A stretch of 64,000 bases of DNA, from positions 1,426,001-1,490,000 of the forward strand of contig NC_085921.1 in assembly GCF_035222485.1 (NCBI RefSeq). Reading direction: 5' to 3'. Below are positions 1-12,752 of the stretch, one piece after another. This DNA comes from Podospora pseudoanserina (lineage: Eukaryota > Ascomycota > Sordariomycetes > Sordariales > Podosporaceae). The translations under genes and the position numbers were made by a program. Under the pieces are notes generated by a model, which worked only from the letters and a program-made list of their open reading frames with translations, did not search any database and was not told the origin of the DNA. How positions within the stretch are numbered: position 1 is the first letter of the stretch; every line of letters starts with the position of its first letter.

Positions 1-125
1 AGTACCAGGATCATCGTTACCAGTCTGCTGGGTCAGACGCTGTCAAGGATTTGATTTTCACTCGGTTCAGGAAAGACTTGAGGTCCAAGCTCGCTCATAC
101 AACCATCAACTGCAAAACTCGCAAA

Positions 126-1632
126 ATGACGGTTGATACCGAGCCACAAGAACCCGAGTCGACAGCCATGAGGTTTGAAGTAGTGTCCTCGGCTCTCAAG
201 GAGGGCACAGCAGCTGCTGCCAGAGTCGGTCGTCTGGCTCTTCCGGGACGTCGTCCCATCGACACTCCAAACTTCATCGCCGTCACTTCACGCGGCACTC
301 TGCCTCATGTCACCCCTGACAATATCAGCAAGCACCTACAAGTGAGCGGTGCATACTTTTCCCTCGAAGACTGTCAGTGTTCCCCCCTCATGCTCTATCA
401 AAAACCACTCATTAACCCCCCACCAAGTCGTCGAAAAGTCCCAGCAAAACCTCTCCCGCCCACCACCCATCTTCAGCGCCCCGACCAGCACCAACCACCC
501 CACCCCCTTATACAGCTTCACTGGCACCCCCTCCCACATAACCACCATCCTCGCCGCCCGCCGCCTCCCCGCCGTCCCCTCCCCGATAGGCAACTCCACC
601 AAATCCATCTCCGTCTTCACCAACACTGGCTTCCAAAACCTCTCCACAACCGACTACCTCTCCGCCGCCTCCACCCTCGAACCAGACATCACCATCCCCC
701 TAGCCGACCTAACCAACAACTCCCCCCCAGGCACCTCCCCAACAAGCAAACGAGCCCTCCGCATGGCCGAACGCACGGACGAGTGGATAGTAGACTGGTT
801 CTCCTCCCCCCTCTCCACCTCCACATCAACCTTCGCCCCAGTCCTGCCAATCCCCTACCCAATCCAGTGGGAATACCTCTCCCGCCTGGCAGAAGACTAC
901 ATCCCCTCGTCCCAACTCTCCGGGTTGGCAGTCCACGACCCGGATATCATTCCCGATCTTGCCACTCACCAACCCTCCCTCTTGTCCCTCCCCCTTTTGT
1001 CGCTTTCCAACCCGAGCAACCCCCACCTCATCCTCCGTCACATAGCCCTCGGAACAGACCTCTTCGCCCTCCCGTTGATAAACGCCGTATCCGACGCTGG
1101 TTTAGCCCTAAACTTCACCTTCCCCGCCCCTCCCTCTCCTGGGAGCACCCCCCTTCCATTGGCAGTCGACCTCTCCCTCCCCTCTTTCAGCACATCCGTC
1201 ACCCCCCTCTCCGAGTCCTGCACCTGTTACGCCTGCAAAAGCCACCACAAATCCTACATCCACCACCTCCTCCAAGCACGCGAGATGCTAGGCTGGACAC
1301 TCCTCCAAATCCACAACCACGCGACCATGTCCGCCTTTTTCGGCGGGATCCAGCGGTCGATCAAGGATGCCACCTTTGAAGACGAGAGGTTGAGTTTCAG
1401 CAGGGCGTACGACAGCGAGATGCCCGCGGGGGTGGGGGAGAGGCCGAGGATGAGGGGGTACCAGTATAAGAGTCAGGGAGGGGAGGAGAATGCCGGAAAA
1501 AAGAAGAACAAGCCTGCATGGCAAAAGGAACTGGCGGTTGAGGATGACAAGGTCGAGGTACCGGAGACAGATGGAGGGAGGGAATTACAGGAGAAGGGGG
1601 TTGGGGAGGTGGTAAAGGGGTCAGGTAGATGA
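126..1632 (+). CDS. Queuine tRNA-ribosyltransferase accessory subunit 2 (QTRT2-like)
   Basis: Probable non-catalytic subunit of the eukaryotic tRNA-guanine transglycosylase, which exchanges guanine-34 for queuine in GUN-anticodon tRNAs. Two exons, 126-372 and 428-1632, give about 483 residues; the 55-bp intron (donor GTCAGT, acceptor CCAAG) restores the motif LEDFVEKSQ across the junction. The N-terminal part carries the family signature around VTSRGTLPHVTPDN (about residues 58-71). The C-terminal part has the zinc site CTCYAC (about 346-351) and a histidine in HNHAT near 379, the CxCxxC...H arrangement of TGT proteins. The tail is charged and lysine-rich. ATG 126 is chosen; ATG 168 is an alternative start closer to the conserved region. 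The frame stays open upstream of 126 to the window edge, so a further 5' exon cannot be excluded. Family call is firm, start less so. Confidence 0.88.
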
Positions 1633-2075
1633 AGCGAAATAGACCTGGAGATGGGAAGAAAAAAGAATAATACATAAAAAATAAATAAAAATATAAAAAA
1701 ACAAGATCTTTGTCTTTTGTGTCAAAGTCCTGGTCCAAGAGATGAATCTCGTCACCGGTAGATACATCCATCCATATTTTGATAAAACACTCAAAACCAC
1801 CTTTTAATCACTACCTATCCAATATTTCTACCCTTTTCCACATGTCACACACCGCAGCAAGTTATATACAACCCCCAAACACCCCAACCACCCAGACAAA
1901 ACATGATTCATCAAACCACACCCTATTCATTACAACCCTTTATATACCCTATAGTAACAAAAAAAAAACCTTATCCTATCTCTCTATGCCTTTCCCTAGT
2001 TTCCTGATTCTTTTTGGTTTTTTAACCCTCTCCGCCCCTTCCCATCTTGTGCCCCACCACCGTTATCCTTCCTCT
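1633..2075. other. Convergent intergenic spacer
   Basis: A/T-rich 3' flank between the QTRT2-like gene and the reverse-strand sepH region. It has several A runs (for example 1676-1700 and 1969-1977) of the kind seen at fungal 3' ends. No coding signal was recognised. Confidence 0.5.
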
Positions 2076-2849
2076 TTACTCATTCATACCAGGCAGGATG
2101 TTCTCCCTAGCTTTAGACACCGCCTTCAATCCAGCAACCCGCACCCCCCTCCTGGGTCGCTCTTGTAGCTGCAACAGGCCCAAGACTCCCTGTCGGTGTT
2201 CCCTTTGTGGACTAGTACTAAGCATGGCGCTGATTCGTGACGTATACCTTCCCGCACTGGCTGGCGTGGCGGGAGTAGCTGGGCTAGGGGTTGCTGGGAT
2301 AGGAGCAGGAATGGTGGGTCGAGTAGGACTGGTAGGTCGGGAGGGAGTAGCTGGCTCCAGAGAAACATGCGCGGGCCTAATAGCAGGAGTTGGTGCCGTT
2401 ACAGGAGTTGGGACCGGAGCAGGAGCAGGAGCAGCAGCAACAGGACTATGAACCACCACCGTCTCCATCCCCTCCTCCCCATCACCAGGAGCAGCACCCA
2501 TCCGATGGATAATAACCGTGCTGGCCCCTCCCCCCTCCACCACAGACCCCGTATCAGGCGTAACAGGTGACGGGGGTGGTGCCGGCGGCAGCATACTCCC
2601 ACCACTCCCACCACTCCCACCACTCCCACCAACACCAACCCCGGGCGTCCCAGGATCCGGGATCCTCCCCCTCTGCCTCTGATGCAACAGATACTGCTGG
2701 TGATGCAGCCTCTGCTGCAACAGCTGGTGTTGACTTCTTCCACCTGCACAACCACCACCACCACCGGCAGTCTTAGCAGGCGACGGACTCAACCCGCTCC
2801 CCCCAGCCCCCCCTTCATCCACCACCTCATGATACACCCTCTTCTTCAT
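2076..2849 (-). other. Open frame in phase downstream of the sepH stop
   Basis: The frame after the sepH TAG (2865-2867) continues open for about 260 codons, starting with a possible ATG at 2849 (MKKRVYHEVVDEG). It encodes a Gln/His-rich stretch, GGS repeats (complement of 2590-2632) and a Pro/Ala/Thr-rich tail. It could be the true C-terminus of SepH behind an erroneous or read-through stop, or G/C-biased 3' UTR. Other reverse frames here are also partly open, so openness alone is weak evidence. Confidence 0.35.
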
Positions 2850-2864
2850 CGGCGAGTCACCTTT

Positions 2865-5800
2865 CTAAGGCCACCTCCCCTTATTGCCCCCCCCATCCCG
2901 TCCCCCAGCCGGCAGGTTCACATCCGAAACCGACTCCATCCTCGAAATCGAACTCGGCGCCCTCGCCCTCCTGACTTTATTCCCGCTCTGTCCAGACGTG
3001 GCCGTCGTAGCCGTCGTCCCGCTGCTCCCAGTAGACAAACTAGTCGATCCGCTCCCCCCACTGGCATCCCGCTCCCTCTCTATCCTTTCCAGCCTTTCCC
3101 CTAACCTATCAGCACCGTCCTGCCTCGCAGACTGGCTGAACCTCTCACTGCTACTGCTGTCTTGCCGGGCACTCTGGCTAAAATAACTCCGGCTCTGGGA
3201 GTGACTATCCCTTCTGGCTTGGTGCCCAAACGCGGCAGAGCTACTGCTCGGTCTGTTGGAACTGCTCGGGTTCACAAGATTGAAACCCGCTGCTGATAAA
3301 AAGCTAGAGCTTGTCGGGCTGGCAGAGTACTGCGACGCTCCCGTGATGGAGATCGACGATCCAGATCGTAACCGGCCCATGACGTGCTCCCGACTGCTAA
3401 GAGAAGAATCACTCCTCTCTGCCCTCGTAGCGGTAATGGGCATCGACGCCGCAGTCGACAAGCTCGGCCGTGTAAAATGCGAATGGCTCGTCCTCGGCAA
3501 CCGACTCTTCACCCCCGACCCAGAAGACGGACTCATCGCAAACCCGGCCGCCGTGGCATCTTGGCTCACCCTCCTAGGTATGCTCGTCGCCGCCACGGCC
3601 CCTTCTCTACTCCTCGGCCGAAACAACGCCGCCTCCCTATCCTGCGCCAACCCCACCGCCGTCCTCTTCGGCGTACTATTCGCAACCTCGATGTAAGCCG
3701 CCGCACTCGAGCTCGACTGGCTAGCCCGATGCCCCGTCGGTGTATGCGGCCCACCACCACCACCGCTCATATGCAAGCCCCCAGGCGGCGTATAACTGGT
3801 ATTCCTCCTCGGCCCACTCCTGCTCCTCCCCGCACCCACCCCCGCTCCTCCTACCGACCCCCCCATCGACCCCTGAACGCTGTTCCCCAACCCCAACCCA
3901 CTCAACGCCAGCGCCTCATGCTGCAGGTCATTGCCAAAGTGAGCCCTCACCAGCTCCCCAGCCAAATTCCTAACCAGCACCGCCGGGTCCTTATCCGCCA
4001 ACCCCTGAATATCATCAAACAACGCCCTCAACTGCTTCCCCGTGTTGGACGAGCTGTTGGACGACATACTCAAATTATGCGCCTCGCACCCATCCATAAT
4101 ATTCCTCACCAGCCTCAGTAGATTCAACCTCACCACCGCCTTCTTATGCCCCAGCTTCTGGGCAATCCCGGCATACATCTCCGCCTTGGCCAGACTCGCC
4201 GCCACGGCAGGACTCAGCCTCAAGACTTTGAGCAACGGCTCCAAAAGGTTCGGATCAAAAGCATTCGCCTTGGCAGGGTTAAAACAGCTCACAATAGCCG
4301 TCATAAACATCCCATCCATCAAGTGGCTCTCCACCTTGGCCGTCTCCTCCTGCAGCCAGACATGGATCGCATCCAGCGCCGTGACTTGCCAGTATTGATC
4401 AGCCAGCAGGGTAACGTAAAACTCCAATCCGTGATTCTGCCAGAGATACCTCCTCCCCTTGCTGCCGGAATGTGCCATATCGCAGAGAATAGGCAGGACA
4501 AACTCCTTTGGTGGGCGGTCCGTCTTCATGATTTTGAGGAGTAGCGGAATAATCCCATTGCTGGCGGCATATTCTTGGCGTTCTTTGCTTAGTCGACAAA
4601 GATTGAACATGGTGTTGAGGACTTGGTTCGAGATCTCGCGGAAGTGCTTCTGTCCCTTCTTCATCGAGAGACTCAGCACATCGATCAAGAAATCAATCGC
4701 ATCGGCCGAGTGAAGTGCATCCAAAACCGCAGAGCACTGCGACATGTTCTTGATGAACTTGAGCATCGTGATCTGATGAGCAGGTGTCATCCGTCTCAGA
4801 TCCTTGAGGACCGCTTTTCAGATCATTAGCAACCCTTTTCTCCGTTATAAAAAAATTAAAATAAAAAAAATATTAAAAAATATTAAAAAATATAAAATAA
4901 AAAAGAAGGGGGGAAAGGGGGGGACTTACTCTTCAAAACCTGCCTCTCAGCCACAACCTCCTTCACATACGCCTCCGCCTGGGAAAACAGATAAAAAATC
5001 CCCACAATCCTCCCCTCCACCAACTCGCTCAGCTCATCCCCCCGCTCCTCGTCCAGCACCTTGTGCAATATCGCCGCCAGTGGATCCAAAATCTTGCTCC
5101 TGCTGAAAATCCGGCAGAAATCATTCTTCGGCGTCGGCCCCTGCAGCTCAAACACATTCCATATCCCATTCACCCCAATCAGCACCAGATCCTGACTCGT
5201 CTCATAGTCCTCGTCCAGAAACTCCACCAAGACATTCAACCCCCCCGCGCTGACAAACATTTGCAATGTCAGAGTAGAAGTCTGATACATCTGCCTCACA
5301 AACGCCGCAGCCTCGAGCCGAATCTCATTCGAGTACTGTCTAGCGGCAAACTTGGTGACGATCGGTATCCCACCGACGAAGCACAAGTTCTCTTGCAACT
5401 CCACATCATCAAGGATGATCTACCCCTTTGTTAGTCCCCTTCCCACGACACCCAATTCACAAAACTCACCGCATTAACAATCCTCAACAACCCCAACACC
5501 ATGCCCCCCGACTCTTAACCCCACACCCCTCCAAAATCTCCAATATCGGCAGCAGCCCATGCGCCCCCATGATCAGCCCCTTCACCTCCTCCCCCCCTCC
5601 CACAAATACGCCAGCAAATCCTCGGCCAGCTCCCCCAACACCTCCTCATCCTCCACCTGCCTCATCTTGGACAAACTCTTCACCAAACTCTCCACCTTCT
5701 CCGCCATCCTAGCATGTCGATCTCTCGCAATATTCGCCGCCAAATCCATCTCGTCCATCCACCCCGGCTCCTCCATCATGGCAAACGGATCGTCCTCGTC

Positions 5801-8691
5801 CCCGTCGTCGTCCCCAAGCCAGCTGCTATTCGACAGCTTACTCAGCACCAGCTGCTGCTGCTGCTGCTGACCATCTTCACTCCCCCTATCACTTTCTTCA
5901 GCCGTCGCCTCGTTCTTCAAGAAAGACGTCGCGTTGTCAGTCCCCGGGACAACGCCAAATATATCCGAGAAATCCTCGTCCTGCTCGTCCTCAGCAAACT
6001 TTGTGATCTCCACTTGCGATCTCGTCCTTCGAACAGGCGGTTCAGGCGGCTGTAACGACGACCCCGTCGTTGCTGGCGGTCTCGAGGAGTTAGGTCTCCT
6101 TATGCTAGCCCCCAAGGGAGATTGCTGGTGTTGAGTGGCCGATCTCGGTGGAGGACTGGTGAGATCCGAGGGGTGGAACAGCTGTGGAGCTTCCTATAAA
6201 AATCATCAATAGTTAGTCTCTATTTATTGATCTCATCTCCTCAATGTCCACAATAAACATGGTCATTCTCCTCAGCCCAATAGAAAAAACATACCTTGAC
6301 AACCCCCAATCTCCTGTCAAAAACCCCCTCGTTATCTGCAAACAAATCCGAATAATCATTGTCCCCCGACTGCTCCCGATACAGCAAATCTGGCCTCGGC
6401 GGTAGCTCAAACTTGCCGTTGTTCCCCAACAACTGCTGCTTCGTCGGTGACTTTGACACCCTGCTATCCCTGCTCCTCTGCCTCCTATGCTTCTCACTCA
6501 ACCGGTCACTGCTCTTCTTCGGCAGCGGCCGTATCGTCTGCTCCTGCGCATCAAAGCTCTCAGACCAGTGCTTTGGCCCTTTGATCGTCAGCAGCTCCCC
6601 CTCAAAGTTATCATCCCAGTTTTCCGAGTCCTGGTGGCTGTCAATAGAAGCGAACGCCTTGAGCCGGTCGCTGGACAACAACCCCCCAAAGTTATCCTGC
6701 CCCTTGATATGCGGGAGGTGAAGAGCCGTGGGCGAGATAGCAGACGCAAAGTCGTTGTCCCAGTTGTCGTCGTCGGGTACCTCTGGTGATCTGAACGCAT
6801 CGGGAGTAGGTCTCTGCTTCGTCACCAGCGTCAACGGACCCCTGATATTCGTAGCCAGGTTCGGCCGCTGGCTGATCGGGCCGTTGCTCTGATCAGACCC
6901 AATCGAGACTCTCATGTTGTGCTCCGAAGACCTGAGAGCCTTATTCCACTGCTTAACCTCCTCAACCGCCTGGTTGAAGTTGGCAGGTGGTCTCGACACC
7001 GGAGCGTCCGTCCTCCTGCACCCAATAATCCACGGGTGCTTCATCAGCTTCTTCGCCGTAACCCTCAGATTCGGATCTTTCTGAAAACAAGCCATAAGAA
7101 AGTCCCTCGCAACCTATCCCACCAAATCATTAGCCCTCCCCCGAAACCCGTCCTACCCCAAAGAAAAACTCACCGGAGACACCCCCTCAGGCAAAGGAGG
7201 GTGATCATCATTAACAATGGCAAACAGCGCCGGCATAGCTGCCAAGTTATGATACGGCGGCTTCCCCTGCAGCAGCTCAATAACCGTACACCCGACGCTC
7301 CAGATATCGCTCGCCGACGTCGCACCCGACAGCTGAATAATCTCTGGCGCCATCCAGTACGGGGTCCCCACCACCTGAGCCTCCTTGTCGTTTCCCGTCA
7401 TGAACTGGCTCGTCGAAACGCCAAAGTCGGCCAGCTTGACCGTCCCATCCTTGGTCGTCAGTATATTCGCCCCCTTGATGTCCCTGTGAATCACACCCTG
7501 GTCGTGCAGATACTGCAAGCCCTGTAGGACCTGAGCCATGTACACTCCCACCAAGTTCTCGGGAAACTTTCCGTACGCCTTGCAAATCGAATGCAGTGAT
7601 CCATTTTCGCAGTACCTAAAATACGAGTCAGCCGTCTCCCCATTCCCTCCGTAACAAACAAAACACTCACTCGAGGATGATATTCAAGCACTCGGCCGTC
7701 TTGACAAACCCGACATACTTGACGATATTCGGATGCTGTACCACCCTTGTCAGCCTTTTCCCCCTTTCCCCCTAACCCCTACCCATGCATCACAACTCAC
7801 ATTGAGATTCTTCAACAAATCGATTTCAACCTGCAGATCAACAACCCATTAGCAAAGCCCCGGCATTCCCCCAGTCTTGTCCCACCACCACCCCTCTCGG
7901 TCCGGTATCTTCTCAGCCAAACCTACCTCAACCATACGCAGCTCACTCTTCGGCACATCCACCAGTTTGATCTGCTTAACAGCCACCGCCTCCCCGGTCC
8001 CCCAATTAAAGGCCTTGTAGACAGATCCGAAAGCCCCCTTTCCGATGCAGTCTCCTAGTCGCTACATAGAATTTTGGTCAGCTTATGTCTCATAACCCAG
8101 TGAAAACAGTCCGGGGCGGGGTGTGTGTATGCAAAAGTGTGATGTATCAGCCCCAAAACAAAGAAGAAATAAAACCCAATCCCAATCCCGCCAAGCCACA
8201 CACATGCGTATCCTGCACGGGGTATGTATGGCGGACGGTATACTGCACACCCCCTCCATACATTCCCCTCCCTCCCCTCCCCCCTCCCTCCCCTCCCTCC
8301 CTCCCCACAACACGGAAAAGAAAAGAGGCAGCATGGCTTTCGGGTACCGGGAAATCCCAGTCCATAAAGTGATCGATCCAATCTGATAGGAAGGGTAGAC
8401 CTAAACAAAAAAAAAGAAAAACAAACGTCCTCCGGAAGGGGGGGTCAGTGAGACAAAAGAGAAAAAAAGAAAACCTACATAATCCTTCAACCCCGGATCC
8501 TGCACCGGCTTCTCCAACCGATAACTCTGCTCCCTCCTCGGCGTCCCCGGTGTCTTGCTGCTGCCCACCACCGCCTGCTGTTGTTGCTGTTGCTGTAGCT
8601 TCCCCCCATTCCCACCGCCTTGATGATATGCCGCCGCCGCCCGGTCCGAACCAGAGGTTCCTATCGGCGGCGGTGGTGGTGGTGGTGCCAT
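2865..8691 (-). CDS. sepH: Septation protein kinase SepH (Cdc7/Cdc15 type)
   Basis: STE-type serine/threonine kinase of the septation initiation network, expected to act at spindle poles to trigger septum formation. Exons inferred: 8691-8479, 8061-7927, 7830-7801, 7735-7671, 7615-7174, 7113-6295, 6193-5470, 5419-4930, 4813-2865. The kinase domain shows the glycine loop GKGAFGSVY, lysine in [22 protein letters not shown] and WMAPEII. A long helical (ARM-like) region follows, including ENLCFVGG and [13 protein letters not shown], then a Ser/Gly-rich tail ending at TAG 2865. The first intron is unusually long (417 bp); its donor follows LKDY and the next exon starts RLGDC, as in Aspergillus SepH. 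Exon 7 holds two apparent one-base losses, near 5591-5597 (G7) and 5505-5511 (G6), inside conserved sequence; both look like homopolymer errors. Corrected length is about 1622 residues, longer than the roughly 1350 I recall for Aspergillus. Confidence 0.9.
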
Positions 8692-9429
8692 GCCTGGCTG
8701 GTGCTGTCACTCTCCCAAACCCTCCTTGTGCCCTTTTCCTCAATTGTAGTAGTTGTCGGCGTGTGGTATTCCTCCTCCAGCAGCAGCAGCAGGAACCGGC
8801 GGTAAGAGGTAAGAGAAGGGCGTCGGTACCCTGATGGTCATATCCCCGCGCCCTCAATCCTCCGCGGGGTATCGATACTGGGCGATGGGACCGAAACAAA
8901 TGGATTTTGTTGGAGGGGTAGATACGTCCTCGCAATTCGTCCGTATTTCTCTCGAATCTGGCGGGGAAAAGACGCAGCAAACAGAGCTATCCTTGAGGTT
9001 GTTGGAGCCTCGGTTTTGCGGGTTGGGGCTCCGAGCAAGCAAGCAGTAGGTGAACAATCGCTTCCAATATTCACCGTCGTCAGCAGCGGGGCTACCTAAA
9101 TCAATTCGTTCCTTTGTTCGCTCGTTCGTCGTGAATTCCCCGTCGTCGTCGTCGTCGTTCGTTCGTTTGTTGTAGTGAATCAAAGAGAAATTATCCCACC
9201 ACCTTCCCTGCCCGCTCAGGTAGTTTGGTGTCGGATATCGGACGATGCAGACGCAACAAGCGTTCCCTGTCAGGCTCCAAGGCAAGTACAACAAAAGAAG
9301 AAGAAAGAAAAAAAGATTCATGCAATCCCCTCCCCTCAGGTAATAAAAAAAAGCCCCAAGTTTCAAGAATGCACCCCAGACAATACTGAAAACCCAGATC
9401 GCAAAATCGCGGGGTACTTAAACTAGGTA

Positions 9430-9494
<65 letters not shown>

Positions 9495-10522
9495 TCTCTC
9501 TCTCCAGAGTTTCAACCAAAGAAACAGGAAATCGGAGGTCGAGATCCAGGCCAGGCAGGGCTGGGCTGCAGCCAGCGCGCCCCATGCCCCCCATGCCCCT
9601 CCCCCCAGTGGACCGTGCCTGCAGCAGGGTCAACATTGGCGTGTCACCCACTTTTGTTTAGCGCCTGAGTAAAGTGGTAGGTAATGCCGCTACTTTCCAT
9701 CCTCACCTCAGGGGCAGGGGTTATGAACTGTAAGGATGACACCTACCTGGGAGAAATGTTAATGTATGTATGTTATAACCAAAAGATTGTGAATAGTAGG
9801 TTGATACTGCTATGCTATCTAACCAAGGAATACGTGCCGCCTCTTCTCTTCTTGTTGCTCAGAGTCTCAACAATCCAAAGTCTGTGAACATGTTCCCCCC
9901 TATCCCATCACAGCTCTCAGACTCCCCCCCTCCTTCCCACCGTGCCATCCATCCAGAGGAATTTATCATGAGCCGTGTTTGAGAAAGAGTGTACCACACA
10001 CACATAAAAGGCAGGGAAAACCTCATGCATGACACCGTGAAACAAAACAAAACAAAACAAGGAATCACGATGGTGAACCCTTGAACAATAATCCATCACA
10101 TCTGCTGCTGCCTCCTCCAACTCTCAAGGGCCAGTTGCCCAAAACTACCTCTATGTACAGAGAATATCATACAAGTCATCAATCCACCGTTAACCCTATG
10201 TGACTGAGAAACCAACCACCGCTGTGACCCTTTCAAAACAATAAAACTAATACAAAGCTGTCGGTGCATCATTATAAGCCATATATTTCCTTCAAAGCCA
10301 AGAGTAAACAGCAATACCCACAAGCAAATGGGATGCATTTTTTTCCATGACAAGCTGCCAGACCGATACCAAAGGGTAATCCCTAAAACCAAAGCCCAGT
10401 AACGCCATAAAATCATATGTGCCAATGACACTCAGAAACGCTTTTGCCGAGAATGAAAAAAAAAAAATTGAAAAAAAAATGAAAAAAATCAATCAACCGC
10501 TTCGAGAAATACACCCGGTGGC
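8692..10522. other. Intergenic region with sepH 5' flank
   Basis: Between the sepH ATG and the stop of the next reverse-strand gene. It holds a long CT microsatellite (listed separately) and short low-complexity runs. A/T-rich sequence at 10440-10495 probably belongs to the 3' end of the 10.5-12.2 kb gene. No gene was recognised. Confidence 0.5.
9428..9504. repeat. (CT)n microsatellite
   Basis: Nearly uninterrupted CT dinucleotides with one A substitution near 9480. It lies about 740 bp upstream of the sepH start codon, reading as GA repeats on the sepH sense strand. Confidence 0.95.
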
Positions 10523-12192
10523 TCAGTTGGCCGAGGTCTCGCGGGACAAAGTCCTGCTCAGTCCCACCTCTGCCCACCAGTCGTCTGGAATATCCTCACG
10601 TTGAGCAAGGCTGCGGACGAGCCGCTGCATCACCTCAACTCCACCAAAGACCGAGGGGTCGTCGCTGCTGCTGCCGCTACGCCCGGCAACGTCTGCCCAT
10701 GACCGTCCGGTGCTACGAGCGCGGGGAAGGATAAAATTTCTAATATCATCCTCGAGCTCGTCCTCGTCTGTGTCGGAATTGTCGCATCCCGACGCGAGCT
10801 CCACCTCGACGGTCTGGGGGTTGGTGAAAGAGGTCCTGGAAGAGGCAGCAACGGTGCTCTGTGTCGCAGCCGCCGATGCTGTAGCAGAAGCGAAGGAAGA
10901 GCCGACGCTCGGGGGCTGCGGATCCGGAGCAATCGTGGTCAACAGCGTCTCCCATGCATTGTCGCCATCGGGACTAAGACTTCTGCTACGGTCACCGAGG
11001 CCATCAATGCCCGCCGCACCATGGCCAACAGCCGGGGGAACAAGAAGGGTTGACCCGCTGCGCTGAGCGCGTTCCTGCCGACGGGACTCAACCCATCGAC
11101 GGCCGGCTGTGTAAGGATTTGAGGTTTCATCACCAAAAATGTACGATTCGCCCCGTGTGTTCGAAGCTGGTCTGCTGAAGGGAGGAGCAGCTCCCGCCGG
11201 GGATGTAGTGGAGCTCCGCGACTATGAGAAAGTCAGCAACGATGAACAGGTTGTTATGGCAACCACGACAGCACATACCGGATGATTGGGTGCCTGGGTA
11301 CTCCGGAGGCTGGACACCATGGGAAGCGGTTCAATACGAGACATGTAACGATCGCGGCGTTGAAAGTTGCTGTAGGCATCCTGTGCAGCTAACTGCGAAT
11401 CGGTTGGCCGAGGTAAGATGGGGGAATTGTCGTCATCGGTTTGTGTTTGACTGGGATTCGAGCCGGCGTGCAGGTGAGCCCAGCGCTCACCAAACATGGT
11501 GATGACTCGGTCATCGAGCCCTACGTAGGCGCGACGACGGCCATATCTGGAAGCAGCATCGGTGGGTGGCTCTAGAGCGGGTGACCGGCGCCGTGGTTGC
11601 TCAGGATCCCAATGGGTGTCATTGACAAGGCGGCGACGGTTGGGATTGCCCCCTGCAACTGGAACTGCTGCTATATGCGCAACAGCAGGAACGGGAGGCG
11701 GCTCTAGGGTGGGTGATCGGCGGGGTTCCCAGATGGCATCCTCGAGAACGCGGCGGCGGCGCTCGCGGACCTGTTCCCGTGCGTGGTCGCGCGTGCTGTG
11801 GTATCCCCGGACAAGACGGTGCCGGCGAATGGTCGAGCGCGCTTCTGCCGAACTTTTTTCAGCGGCAGGCTTGGATTGGATGTCCGACTCGACCGGCGCT
11901 TGGTACAACCTGATTGGTGAAGATGCAGGATTAGCTCATTGCTTTGCAAAGCAAAGAAAGAGAATTGCGCCCGCGATACGGGAGTGTCTTGAAGAGGGTG
12001 CTGGTGGGCTTGCGCGATGGCAAACCCGGAAGTGGGATGGATATGCCGTTGTCCCAGGTACGGACAGGGAGGGCTGGCTTCGGGGGCAAACCTACCGGAG
12101 ACCCATCTTCTTCTGATTCTCTGAGCTTTGATGGCGTCGCGTAAGGCGCTCCGGTCAAAATCGAGGCGAAAAAGGTAATGACGGCAACGGGT
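10523..12192 (-). CDS. Conserved fungal protein of unknown function
   Basis: Two exons are well supported: 11909-11279 and 11221-10523 (stop TGA), joined across a 57-bp intron (GTATGT...CATAG) with the frame kept. They give about 443 residues rich in Arg, Ser and Pro. Conserved-looking islands are FGERWAHLHAG, GDNAWETLLTTIAPD, QPPSVGSSFASA and near the C-terminus QREDIPDDWWAEVGLSRT. The 5' end is uncertain: there is no in-frame ATG at the start of the 11909 exon. An upstream exon ending at 12062 (donor GTACCT) in the frame reading FDRSALRDAIKAQRIRRRW joins in phase to the acceptor at 11910, but its own ATG was not found; a first short exon near 12373 is possible. I recall similar hypothetical proteins in sordariomycetes but no known function. 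Confidence 0.7.
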
Positions 12193-12752
12193 AGCTAATT
12201 TTCAAAGTGGCCGTGATGATGCGCCTCGTCAATCGATAGGAACGCGATGTCGGGGGATAATGCGCCAATGTGTCGGTGTCGATGTCGATGTTGGGCGGCG
12301 GAACAACAAGAGGGAGGGAGTTTTACGACCGGCTCGGGGGGGCTGCGTCAAAGTCCAAAGTTGGGCGGGTCATTCCTTTTTGTGGGTGGGGCTGTTTCTT
12401 CTGCTGGTGCACGGGAATGGGGCCCTTGGCGCAGAGCCTGGGCTTAGCCCCCTCTTTAAAAGGATAACACTCAGCCAACCCCAGCCACAATTGTTGCTTA
12501 CTGCACAGATGAAATGCTTCTATCAGTTAGTTCCATGCAAATAACCATACCTTAAGGTCCTTGCGCCGATCCCGCATCCCGCCCCCCCAAGCAAAAAGCT
12601 AAAATCGACAGACTCCAGCAGTTCCCCATCACCAATCATCGTTCTTGGCAGACCTCAAAAGCATCCGCGGGCCAATAAACACCATGAGTCACTCCTGACA
12701 TCATTCCCTTGTATCACAATATCGATCCGAGCATACCAACGACGACAACATC
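12193..12752. promoter_or_regulatory. Divergent promoter region, hypothetical gene / FOL3
   Basis: About 560 bp between two divergently transcribed genes. It may also contain the missing first exon of the reverse-strand gene. No TATA-like element stands out. Confidence 0.4.

Noticed and set aside
8061-8480. Possible separate small gene in the 417-bp first intron of sepH
   Set aside because: Only C-rich low-complexity frames; the splice sites at both ends join conserved kinase sequence exactly.
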